From Nymphaea colorata (Eukaryota > Streptophyta > Magnoliopsida > Nymphaeales > Nymphaeaceae), in the NCBI RefSeq assembly GCF_008831285.2, contig NC_045144.1:3404268-3468267 (forward strand): a stretch of DNA of 64,000 nt, given 5' to 3'. Positions 1-10,246 of the stretch are shown one piece after another (within the stretch, counting starts at the first letter, position 1; each line of letters begins with the position of its first letter). The position numbers were made by a program, and so were the translations under genes. The notes beneath the pieces are model-generated. The model ran no database searches and was not told the origin of the DNA. It saw only the letters and a list, made by a program, of their open reading frames with translations.

Positions 1-239
1 CTATCTAGCTATTGGAAATTGCTAAAGTCCAACCGCATGCTTCAGTGGTTTCTAATCTAAAGGCATGTCTCTCTTGGCATAATTCATCATAGACATGCCT
101 AATGCCATGTCATGTCTGAACTTGTAGAAAGCTTGCTTTTCCCATGCATTTCTTGTTTTAGGTCCATCCTCTCACTTGTAAGATCCTCTATATTCCTTTA
201 GTCTGTTCATTCCTTGTGAGATTGGCCCATCCTTTCACT

Positions 240-400
<161 letters not shown>

Positions 401-1309
401 AATATCTTATCAAACAGAGGTTGGTCAAATTGGATAATAAAAAAAGAATGATATGCAACTAAGAAAGAAGATTGGATTTGGACTCAATTTGTGATTGCAT
501 ATTATTTTGAAATAAATATCATATGCCTATACTTCTTATGTTGTATGTTAAGATACCATAATGTGGTCTGAATTTGTTTAAAAGTAAGGTCTTTGATGAA
601 GGGGTACATATCATAAGAAGATAAACCTTTAATGATGGCCCTTAGGAAAGAGGCTTTAATTTGTTGCCTTTGTACCAATAAAAGGACATTTTGGTTTTTT
701 TTTCTCATTTTTTTCCAACTTTCTATGTTACTTTTTAAGGTACAAGTTGTTGTCTGTTTCCTATCACTGCATTTCAGCCTTTCGATACATTTCTCAAATG
801 GCAGGACTATATGTAACCTTTCCCATGCTACATATGTATGGGCAATGGGGTATGCAAATGGCATCAATAAATAATAGAAAATTTCAACAATCATATCTAA
901 GAACCAAATAATCATAACACAATAACACACCTATACCTTCTCGGATAGACAAACTTGGTCTAATAATTTCTGCTGCATTAATCTCCAAATAGAATTCATA
1001 TTGACCATCCATAAAAAGGATGTCTTTTTCCTATGTGGAGTTTGTTTTTCCTAAATTTCATCATATTTTTAGCTCAACTATACTGCAGAAATCGGGTCTT
1101 GAAATTTTTTCGAACGGTGAAATTCATAACTTTTTATTTTTACTTTGATTTGTGTTCTACAAAAGCAAAAAGTTGGAGCTATGTGTCTAGTTACTCTCCA
1201 TCTCAGCCGATTCAAGTTGATTTGACTATTTCAATTAGGTGATTTAGCTAGAACTATTTTTCTACAACTTTTTATAGAATTCTGCATGTTTTTCTTCAAT
1301 TTCTTGAGT

Positions 1310-1312
<3 letters not shown>

Positions 1313-1340
<28 letters not shown>
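1313..1340. repeat. (CT)14 microsatellite
   Basis: Pure CT dinucleotide run, followed by a T-rich stretch. Confidence 0.95.
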
Positions 1341-1344
<4 letters not shown>

Positions 1345-2075
1345 TTTAATTTTTTTTTCTGAAACTTTCTACTATTTGTTGATTCACTGTTATGCAAAAG
1401 GTCAACATACCAATTTTTGGATCAGTCCAAGTTGATTTGGTTGGGTTTTTAGTCGGACCCAAAGTACCTATTTAACCCATTTTTTGGATTCATTTTTCAT
1501 TATTTTTTACCTCTATCAAAGGTTTTCAGACCTACATGTTTTATTTCCTAATAGGTTATTGTTAACACCCCAAATTTTTCCACATCAAAATTGAAGCAAT
1601 GTGAAAATTTCACAAAAGAATTGTGAAAATTTGCAATTTCAAAGCCAATTTCGAATCTAAAGAACAATTAGATTCAAATCGTGAATTTAACCCGATACAC
1701 GAATCCCAATGCAGGATTACGAGTCCAAATTCAATTGCAAATGTCATTTGAAATCCAAATCTAATTGCAAAATGCAAATTTTGACTTAGATCCAAGAATT
1801 GGATCTAATTCAGTCTAAAATGCTACGTGGGACCCACGTGTGGGCCCCACCTAGCCCGTGTGGTCAAGAGCCCTCCCCAGGGGCCATGCCCCCCTCCATG
1901 TCAAAAAAAAAATAATAAATAAATATTTTCTCTCAAATTAATTGAAGAAAAGTCATTTTCAAGAAGAAATAAAGGAGAAACCTAGGAAAAGAGAGACATT
2001 TATGTCTCTCTCTCTTCTTTAACCAGATCCTCCTTAAAGAAAAAAATCATTTCCAAGGAAGCAATTACTAGACTG

Positions 2076-2410
2076 GTCAAACTCACCTAACCTACTTAAT
2101 CCAAGTAGGTTTGACCCGGGTGCACTCAAATGTGGTGCCAATTCCAGCTAGGTTCGGTCACAATGGGCTCAACATAGTCAAAACGTAAGTCTGTCTCATG
2201 ATCCAATTAATGGACGAAAATAGACTTTGACCGAACCAAACCCACTTTGACTAAACTCAGTCAAAGTACAATTTAGCTCAATTAAGAGCTTTCTTGACCC
2301 AAATTTATCAAATTACCTCAAATAAAGTCAAACTACTTGCAAATGAGCTTTGACTTTGGTCAATTGGTCGAAATTGATCAATTTGGACAATTTTGCCCTT
2401 CTGCGGTCAA
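2076..2410. promoter_or_regulatory. W-box cluster in LTR U3
   Basis: Eleven TTGAC[C/T] hexamers on either strand lie in 335 bases, starting at about 2076, 2111, 2177, 2227, 2247, 2260, 2294, 2327, 2350, 2359 and 2406. Further copies occur near 2754, 2787 and 2838. TTGAC[C/T] is the binding site of WRKY factors. The cluster lies 0.5-0.9 kb upstream of the TATA box and recurs in the 3' LTR at about 15070-15430. A regulatory function is inferred. Confidence 0.55.
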
Positions 2411-2944
2411 CTTAAGATTAAAAAGCCTAAAATGGTTTATGAAAGGCAAATAAACATTTGAATTTGTCAAATGCTTGAATCAAATACCAAATTTAAATTG
2501 AATTTCTCAAGTGAAAGTTTGATTCAGTTGAAATCCATTTTCAATCAAGTTTTGGACGAAAATACCCTTTTCGAACCAAATTTGATAAAATTTTTAAATT
2601 TTATTAAAATTTAAATTTAATTATCATAATTCAATGGCATTTGGAGCTTAGTAACTAGGTTTTAACCTTATAAGCTCGATTTCAAACAAAAAAAAAATAA
2701 ATAGTATAAAATAAGGGCAAAACCCTGTGTAAGGGCATTTTCGTCCAAAATTTTGGTCAAAATGGTCACCTAGGTCTGAACCCAAGTTGACCAAACCTAG
2801 CCCAGCCCACCTAGCTCGTGGAAATGGGCTGAGAAATGGTCAATTAGAGCCTTTAAAGTCTATTTAACTCATTTTACAAGTCCCCAAGGTCTTAAGTAAG
2901 TTCCCAAGGTGAGTTAAGAAGGTGGTTGAACCCACCTCCTCCTC

Positions 2945-2951
2945 TATATAA
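2945..2951 (+). promoter_or_regulatory. TATA box of the gypsy LTR
   Basis: TATATAA within cctctatataaacctcc, followed by a purine-rich leader. It is well placed to be the core promoter, with transcription starting about 30 bases downstream. It is the best TATA element in the LTR. Confidence 0.6.
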
Positions 2952-5388
2952 ACCTCCCCTTGGCCACTAAGGGGGAGGACGAAATTTTGGAGCATTCTAT
3001 CAAATTGCTGCAGCCAAGGAGCTAGGAGGGAGAAGCCAAGGAAGAGAGAAGAGGTTCGTCCAAGCCCCCTTCCCCTTTTTCTCCCATTCTCTTCTTCACT
3101 TTCTTCTATTCTCCCCATTGATTTTGCTAAGTTAGGGTGCTTAAGTGAACCCTTACTTAGGATTTTCGTGGTGAGAAGCCCTCTTTACCACTCCAAATTC
3201 CAGCAAGCAAGCTATTTCTTATTCTAGCTTTGCTAAGCTTGAATCCACGGTTGGATTCTTGCTTAGGATTGCTTGGGTTAGAAAACAAGTGAAGACGAAA
3301 GACAAACATCAAGACCGACCGCAAGGTAGGTGATCTTAACTCACTTCTCTTCTACTTTAGCTTATTGTTGATTTATTTTAATTCCAACAATTCGTGGGAT
3401 GGTTTATTTTCATTTGCTTACGGCTGGGAATGATGTCCAGCTAAGGGAAACCTACGCTTCAATGTACATGTTAATGCATAATGCATGCATATGTCGGTTT
3501 TTCTTAAATATGAACCCAAGTATCAAATTTCGAAATGGGCCCCAAGGCCACGTCCCTTTCAAAGGAACCAACTTAATACCATTTTGAACTCCCTACCATG
3601 AGAGAATCCCACGGTGAGAAAGTGATTTTGCTACATCACGTATGATGAAAATGCCTATAAGGGATGGATACGTTTTTATGAATGTGATCCACCCTTGCAT
3701 GGCGAAATGATGGACGAATAAGCTTGAGTATTGTTTTATTTTCTTTCTTATTCACAGTCATTTTGATTCATGTCTTTCAATTTAATTAATCAAGGGTAGT
3801 AGGGAAGATTTGAAACAAGTTCTCAATCTTCCTACATAAAAGAACCCAGCCATGAATCATCATGATTCATGAGTCATGCGGTCCCTTGATAAAATTTCAT
3901 TTTGAAAAGTAAGGTACGTATATGTATACATTGTTATATATGTACATATATGCATCCGATTTCTTGTCAAAAATTACATTCCTCCCTTAAAATCAGGTTG
4001 GAACATGTTTCCAAACCGGTCTATAAGGAAATTGGCCATTTTTATTGATTTTTCTAGTGCAAGATTATAAATTACTTTCATTTCATTTTTACTTAATTTC
4101 AGCAAACCCATACGTAAGATGTATGTATGTTGTTGAAATCAGACCATGTTTTATAGGAATTGGTTTAAGAATATCAAAATTTACGTATTTGAAATACCAA
4201 CCATCCTAGAATCATCCAAAGGAGTTGATGATTTCATTACTTCGAAATCTGGAATTTGAATAGATTTGAAAAACTCATTGTTTCTATCTAAGAAACAAGT
4301 CCTTATTGGAATCAATGTCCACAATTTTCAGCTATTTAAATCAACACAAGGTCTGATTTTTAGCTATTTTGAGACAAAAGTGGACGTCATCCATGTCTCC
4401 CATCCGTTTCAAAGATTGAACTTGACATCATTTATATATTTTCATCATTTTGATAATTTTATGTCAAGCCTCAAGCTTATGGACTACATCTCTAATTCAT
4501 GTGCTTAATCATATAATGAGCACATATAGAGAAAGTCCTACATTTTAATCAATCTTCATGTATAGATTGTATGACGTGCAATACGGACTTTGAGAGATTA
4601 TGAGGGAGTGAAGAATGTATGTTTCATATGAATGAATCTTGATGGATTATGAGAGAGAGAAGAATGAATGTTCCATATAGTTTCCATTCTCGTTTCATGC
4701 ATTCACTTTCACTCAAAATCAATGGCACCACATGCACATTCTCAAGAAATTAAGTGATTCAAATTTAAGTTGCAAAAAGTGACCAAGTCATATTGCAATG
4801 AGAATTTGTAAACTTCACTTAACTTCAAAAGAAAACACAAGCAATGCATTCATAATCTTTTGGCCAAAGTGCATTTGAAAAACAACATGTTTTCTAACAA
4901 TTTGGAACCTATGTTCTTTCAAAAGAATGAATTCTACAAATCACATGATTTGACAAAAGAAGAGTTCAAAATCAATTTTTATCATAAGATGATCATCATC
5001 ATCTAGAGTTCACAACAAAGAACTCAATTCCAAATCTTCAAAAATCCTCAAGAATTATGTGTTTCAAATAACACCAAAACAAAGGATTTTAAACCAACTT
5101 GAAAACCCCCAATATTCAAATTCATTTATTCAAAAAAATGAATTTCGGTTCTTGAATCCAAAACCTCAATGCATAAGCATATAGGACTTACATCAATAAC
5201 TCGTATATGATCCAAATGATCTTTAGTCCTTGGTCTAATTACTCCTGTTAAAGGCGGCAGGAACGGTTGGACCTCGTACCGACGAGCGGATCCCTTTCTC
5301 TTGAAAATTTTCTCAAAACCCCAATTTTAAAAGAATTTTGCTGACTCGCATTTCGACCTTCTTGAAAAGGGAGTGGGGTGCGAACAGA

Positions 5389-5407
5389 TGGCACACCCGG
5401 TGGGACA
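5389..5407 (+). other. Primer binding site of the gypsy element
   Basis: TGGCACACCCGGTGGGACA begins two bases after the LTR terminus. The layout TGGC..C.C..GGTGGGAC resembles the PBS of other Tat-type elements. I have not assigned the tRNA. Confidence 0.6.
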
Positions 5408-6161
5408 CGTCATTGTTTGTCTAAAGACTTATTTGGATCATATATGAGTTATTTTCACCAATGTCGGACATCAATTGCACAAAAAAAAAAAAAAAAAAAA
5501 AAAAATTAAACTCACAAAAATGCATACCGACATCATGTAGTGTACATTGAGGAGATTTCATGAACCTCATTCATTTCAATTTATCCTACCCCTCCTCAAT
5601 TTAAGGATTGTATGCAGCCCATGTATGCTCTCAAAATTTCAAATCTATCTCTTAGGAATGTATGCAATAGAGCCATCTATTTTGCATCTTCTCATGAATT
5701 TTGAAAAACAAATCCTTACCTATATCATATCCCGGTCATCATGTTGCCGGGCTATTTCTAGGACATTAGTCCAAGATATAGCCTTACAACTGGACCACCC
5801 AATTGGACTGAGAAGTCCCCCCATTAGTACCGAAACGGACAATAGTCCCGGTATATCGATGGGTGAACAAGGAGAAATGGAGAGCCCAAATCTAGAAAAC
5901 CCTTGGAGGAGTCAATGCTAGTACTATAAATTAGAATCATTTACCCATTTATTTTCCATAGGTTCCAAGACCAATTTTCAAAATAATGCATATAGGCAAG
6001 AGTCCTAGGAATTGCATTATCAATTTTTCATTAACTGCTTGTTTGGACGCATGTGATGTTTTACTTTGCCCCTAAGTCCATGTCCAAACCCAATGTCAAA
6101 ACTCTTCTCGAGTCTCTATTGGGTCAATTCATGTCAAAGTCTAATACCTTCTCTTGTCTAG
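5408..6161 (+). other. Gypsy leader between PBS and first ORF
   Basis: Untranslated leader with a run of 25 A at 5481-5505. An open stretch at 5547-5921 has no recognisable domain and is treated as leader. Confidence 0.5.
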
Positions 6162-7373
6162 ATGGACTCAGAAAGTATCTTCCCATATGACCACATCCTA
6201 TTCGGGTCATGTCAAGGCCGATCCGGACTTCGCATCATCCCAAGTGGAGTCTACCTACCTCAGTGGTATCTTTCATGGTACCCAACTTTTCGGTGTATGT
6301 TCCCGGATCACTTAGAGGATTGCGGTCTTGAAGAAGCAGTCAGTCTTGCCATACAGCCTATCAATGGCAATCTAATCCATGCAATTGCTGAAAGATGGAA
6401 CCCAAGGACCAATACATTCTGGTTTCCATGGGGTGAAATGACAATCACTCTTGATGAGTTCTCCAACATTATGGGTTTGCCAGAACCAAAAGGTGACCCA
6501 AGATGTCCAATTGAAGACCAGTTCCTTGTAAACCAAGGTCAAGTCAAAACTCTAGAAGTGATTCGTAAACTCACAGGGAAAAGGAGTTGGCATTTTCTAG
6601 AGAAAGATGGACATCAATATCTTCAACTACAAGAGCTTGGTGAAACATACTCCCAATTTGTCAACCCTGCGTCACTATCTAGAACTGTTGCAGACAAGTA
6701 CAAAAACTCCATAGTGACTTGTACCGTGGGTCTTATCTTCTTCAATAATGAAGAACACATAATGGATTTCCGCATAGCTCGCCTCTTCAGAAAATGGGGG
6801 CATGTCCAAGTCCGTCACATTTCCATAGCAATGGCAGCCTTGGCATTCCTTTACAGAGGGTTGGCCAAATTTTCAATTGGAGATGCAGACTCGATAGAAG
6901 GATGTGTCTTTGCACTGCAAGCATGGTTCTACAAACATGTGGGGCCACAATCATGTCATTTTCAAAACACAGACGGTCAGTTATCTAGTATGGAGCACTA
7001 CCGCAGAAAGATGGAGGAAGTTGATGACTCCACCATCATTTGGGACTTCTTTGATCGAGAGGTCATCAAGTCAAGATACACTTACAACCCAGTCAGAGGA
7101 AGTCTTCTATTGGGACCGTTTTTCATAATTGAATATCATCCGGAGCGTTGCCTCAGGCAATTCTCACTGCGTCAGAGGAAGGCATATCCAATTGAGTCGG
7201 AAGGAGCCATTGTGGAGTGTGAACTAGACACTGAAGAGTGGTCCGGGATATACACCTATGCCCAGCAACGTTGGGAATCATTTGCTCACTTGTATCTTGT
7301 CCTTGGTCCAGGAATGGGTCCCGAATATGTAAAATGGTGGGATGAAGTTCGCCCATCTATCCTTCTGTCCTAG
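6162..7373 (+). CDS. Gypsy ORF1: plant mobile domain (PMD, aminotransferase-like) protein
   Basis: An intact 403-residue ORF upstream of gag. Around residues 80-108 it has the hallmark PMD segment: a WNPRTNTFWFPWGE block leading into MTITLDEFSNIMGLP. The plant PMD family is usually annotated as 'aminotransferase-like, plant mobile domain'; it also occurs in the host genes MAIN and MAIL1, which act in silencing and genome stability, and it is known to have spread in transposons. I see no zinc finger, signal peptide or catalytic motif. The ATG at 6162 is the first in frame before the conserved region. Ogre-type elements carry an extra ORF at this position. The ORF is undamaged, unlike pol. The biochemical role in the element is unknown; interference with host silencing is only a hypothesis. 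Confidence 0.85.
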   Translation: MDSESIFPYDHILFGSCQGRSGLRIIPSGVYLPQWYLSWYPTFRCMFPDHLEDCGLEEAVSLAIQPINGNLIHAIAERWNPRTNTFWFPWGEMTITLDEFSNIMGLPEPKGDPRCPIEDQFLVNQGQVKTLEVIRKLTGKRSWHFLEKDGHQYLQLQELGETYSQFVNPASLSRTVADKYKNSIVTCTVGLIFFNNEEHIMDFRIARLFRKWGHVQVRHISIAMAALAFLYRGLAKFSIGDADSIEGCVFALQAWFYKHVGPQSCHFQNTDGQLSSMEHYRRKMEEVDDSTIIWDFFDREVIKSRYTYNPVRGSLLLGPFFIIEYHPERCLRQFSLRQRKAYPIESEGAIVECELDTEEWSGIYTYAQQRWESFAHLYLVLGPGMGPEYVKWWDEVRPSILLS

Positions 7374-7556
7374 ATTGTCATGTCTAATTCATTGTCATTA
7401 AGCCAAAATTTGTCAAGTTTTGTCAAGTTATGTTAAACTTTGTCAAGTTTTGTCATTCTCATCTTTCTTTTAATATGTAATCAAAATTTGTCACCTCTCA
7501 TCAATTCACATCCTAACATTTTCAATTTTTCTTCTTGCAAGGTGAACATCCGCTTT

Positions 7557-10127
7557 ATGGTTGAAACCAGAAGCCAAAGCAGGAGAAGGAGTGAAATGGA
7601 GCTTGATCAACCTTTTATAGGAGACAGGGGAGAAGAATCCTCCTCAGAAACACCTCCCAAGCTGGAAATAAATGACCCAGAATTTGAGGAATACAGAAGA
7701 TTTCGGAAATACATGATCATGTTCAATGAAGAACAAGCGCAGGCAGAAAAAGCCAAAAAGAAAGGGAAGAAAACAAGAAAGTACTCATCTTGCAGTTCAG
7801 ACTCTTCTGAAGACGCTACAACAGAATCTAGTAGTGAGGAAGAACCGAAAACTCCCAAGAAAAAGAAGAAGGGAGAATCCTGGAAAACAAAAATCCAGGA
7901 AGTTGAAAAAAAGTTAAATGCAGTACAACTTAAAGGCAAGAACAAGAGGAATTTCACTTGCGAAGATTTCTACGAAAGCTTCGAAAATGACAAACACATA
8001 AAAAACTTGCCCAAGAAATTTATCAAATTTGATGGCCATGGAGACCCAAAGGCACATTTGGCCATGTTCTTTGCTGAATGCTACAAATTCCGCCACAATC
8101 ATAGGGCCCTCTTTCGATGTTTCCCTAGAAGCCTAGAAGGAATTGCAGCACAATGGTATCGGGAACACATCAACTCAGTGGAATTGAAAAATTTTGACAT
8201 GTTAATCAACCTTTTCATCGAAAGGTTCATTCAAAACGTTGAAACTGCACCAACGATCACCACATTATGCTATCTAAAACAGAGGCCAGGTGAAAAGGTG
8301 AGAGATTTTATTCAGAGGTGGAGGTCTTCTTGCAACAAGATGAGAGACCCAATCTCTCAATCCCATGCACTGGGATTGATCGTAAACAATTTGACACAAC
8401 CATTAAGGAGCCTCATTTCCAATGCTCCAATCAAGTCTTTCATCGATCTCACTGAGAGGGCAGAATGCATTGAAGCAGGAATTGAGAATGGAGCTTTTGA
8501 TGCTGTCATCCCGGTAAAAGTAAGGGAAGATACAAAAAAGAATAGCAGAAGTCAGAATGCTCCAGCCAACATCGTGGCCAACGCTGCAGCCTTCAAGAAA
8601 GAAAAGTCCGAATATCCTAAGAATAAAGGGGTAATGGACAAAGCTAGTGGCAGTAGTAGTGGCACCAAAAACAAACATCCTAGATGGGGGTACGATAGAA
8701 AATTTACCCCATTACAACAAAGTTATGAAGAGGTCATGCATATGCTAATCGAAAGAGGTACTCTGTTTCTCCCAAAAGTCTCCAACCCCCCACCAATGAT
8801 GGGGAAAAACAAAGAGCAATTCTGCAAATTTCATCGCGCTCCAGGACATGATACAGAAGACTGCCTTGTACTTAAAAATATTGTGCAAGATGCAGTTGAC
8901 AAAGAAATAATCAAAGAGGTCAGTGAACAGCCGGACATTCTCAAGAATCCTTTTCCTAAACATGGCAAAGGAATAGTTTCGATGGTCAGATTTTCAACAG
9001 GTCGTCAAATTATGGTGACAAACAAAAGGGATACAGCGTCCCTGGATTTCTTTGGATTGCTTTTCAAACATGATAAAGGATCCATCAATGCACAAACCGG
9101 ACTGGTTAAACAAGACCATCTGACAGATATTGATCAGAAGTCACAAGTGTGCGACCCTGAACCATTGGAATCCATTTTCAATGAATTGGACCCCTTACCT
9201 GAAGTCAAGAAGGGAGGGTTTAGCCCTAACAGGGGGAATGAATGGGCTTTTGAATTATGTGAAAATAGTCCGATCATATTCTCTGATAAAGATCTACCAA
9301 CTGGAGGTGCATCGCACAATGACGCCTTGCACATAGTGATAGAGACAAGGGGCACCAGAGTCTCCCACGTTTTAATTGATGGTGGAGCAAGCCTGAACAT
9401 CTGTCCACAACAAACAGCTCGTGAGTTGGGCATAAGACAGGCTGACTATACTCCATCCAAAATTTTCATCCATGGATATGACGGGACAGGACAACCACGC
9501 CTAGGATGCATATGTCTGGATTTGAATATTTCTGAGACGTATCATCGGGTTTTATTTCATGTGGTGGATATAGAACCCTCCTTCAACTTGTTGCTTGGCA
9601 GGCCATGGATCCATGCTACCAATGCAGTTCCCTCCACTCTACATCAGTGTGTCAAATGGACTTACAACGGGAATTCTATAACCATCTATGCAGAGGATAG
9701 GGAAAGTCGGCTTGTACACCCAATGATTCCGGTACCAACATATACAATTGAGGTACCCAGTATTCGAGTCTGCAAAGAAGAAGAAATATCTCAAAGTCTT
9801 AGCAGGTTGGCCATTCAGAAACCAAAGAAACAGGTATGGGTGAAAAGGGGTACCAAACTTGAAACAAGTTACAAAAGTCATCCGTTGTTCAAGAAATTCT
9901 GCCAGAATGAGAAAGGATTGGATTTACTCATACGCCATGGCTACCAGCCATTTACTGGCCTTGGCAAACATGAAAATGGAATCTTGGAACCAGTTACCTT
10001 GACAGGACAACGAGGCACTCAAGCCTTGGGGTGCCAAAGCTATGAAAAAGTGGATGTTGAGGAAGAATTCAAGCCAGTACCTTTCGTCAAGAGCAATACC
10101 ATAGGCGGATGTTCACCATCAACTTGA
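7557..10127 (+). CDS. Gypsy gag-protease polyprotein
   Basis: About 856 residues from ATG 7557, whose start MVETRSQSRRR is typical of gypsy Gag. The frame is open upstream to 7440 but without a convincing ATG. In order: an acidic/lysine-rich N-terminus; the retrotransposon Gag domain (FDGHGDPKAHLAMFF to the KVRDFIQRW region, coding about 8025-8330); a CCHC-like knuckle CKFHRAPGHDTEDC (about 8824-8865); an aspartic protease with catalytic motif IDGGASLN (about 9377-9400); and a G-patch-like segment HGYQPFTGLGKHENG (about 9933-9977), which is common after protease in Tat elements. It should form the capsid and mature the polyprotein. It ends in a stop 120 bases before the next ORF, which lies in another frame. 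Confidence 0.9.
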   Translation: MVETRSQSRRRSEMELDQPFIGDRGEESSSETPPKLEINDPEFEEYRRFRKYMIMFNEEQAQAEKAKKKGKKTRKYSSCSSDSSEDATTESSSEEEPKTPKKKKKGESWKTKIQEVEKKLNAVQLKGKNKRNFTCEDFYESFENDKHIKNLPKKFIKFDGHGDPKAHLAMFFAECYKFRHNHRALFRCFPRSLEGIAAQWYREHINSVELKNFDMLINLFIERFIQNVETAPTITTLCYLKQRPGEKVRDFIQRWRSSCNKMRDPISQSHALGLIVNNLTQPLRSLISNAPIKSFIDLTERAECIEAGIENGAFDAVIPVKVREDTKKNSRSQNAPANIVANAAAFKKEKSEYPKNKGVMDKASGSSSGTKNKHPRWGYDRKFTPLQQSYEEVMHMLIERGTLFLPKVSNPPPMMGKNKEQFCKFHRAPGHDTEDCLVLKNIVQDAVDKEIIKEVSEQPDILKNPFPKHGKGIVSMVRFSTGRQIMVTNKRDTASLDFFGLLFKHDKGSINAQTGLVKQDHLTDIDQKSQVCDPEPLESIFNELDPLPEVKKGGFSPNRGNEWAFELCENSPIIFSDKDLPTGGASHNDALHIVIETRGTRVSHVLIDGGASLNICPQQTARELGIRQADYTPSKIFIHGYDGTGQPRLGCICLDLNISETYHRVLFHVVDIEPSFNLLLGRPWIHATNAVPSTLHQCVKWTYNGNSITIYAEDRESRLVHPMIPVPTYTIEVPSIRVCKEEEISQSLSRLAIQKPKKQVWVKRGTKLETSYKSHPLFKKFCQNEKGLDLLIRHGYQPFTGLGKHENGILEPVTLTGQRGTQALGCQSYEKVDVEEEFKPVPFVKSNTIGGCSPST

Positions 10128-10246
10128 ATCAACAAATCCGCCATCATTTTGTCATTTTGTCGTCATTGTACTCAAATAGACCAAGTGTCTTCATTTTGTA
10201 ATACCTTCAAAAATACAATGACAAATGCAAATTACTTCCATATACA

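Larger units (their letters stand above)
1560..5386 (+). repeat. 5' LTR of the gypsy element
   Basis: The left edge is fixed by the TGTTAACACCCC copy at 14585, which follows a polypurine tract. The right edge is inferred from the terminal bases GAACA two bases before a PBS-like sequence. The length of about 3.83 kb is long for plant LTRs but normal for the Tat/Ogre group. U3 holds a palindrome with a G-box (1825-1840), a cluster of W-box motifs (2076-2410) and a TATA box (2945). The remaining part, about 2.4 kb, would be R-U5. It has no coding capacity that I recognise. Confidence 0.85.

Noticed and set aside
502-930. 142-codon minus-strand open frame
   Set aside because: No domain, no family resemblance and AT-rich composition; isolated chance frame.
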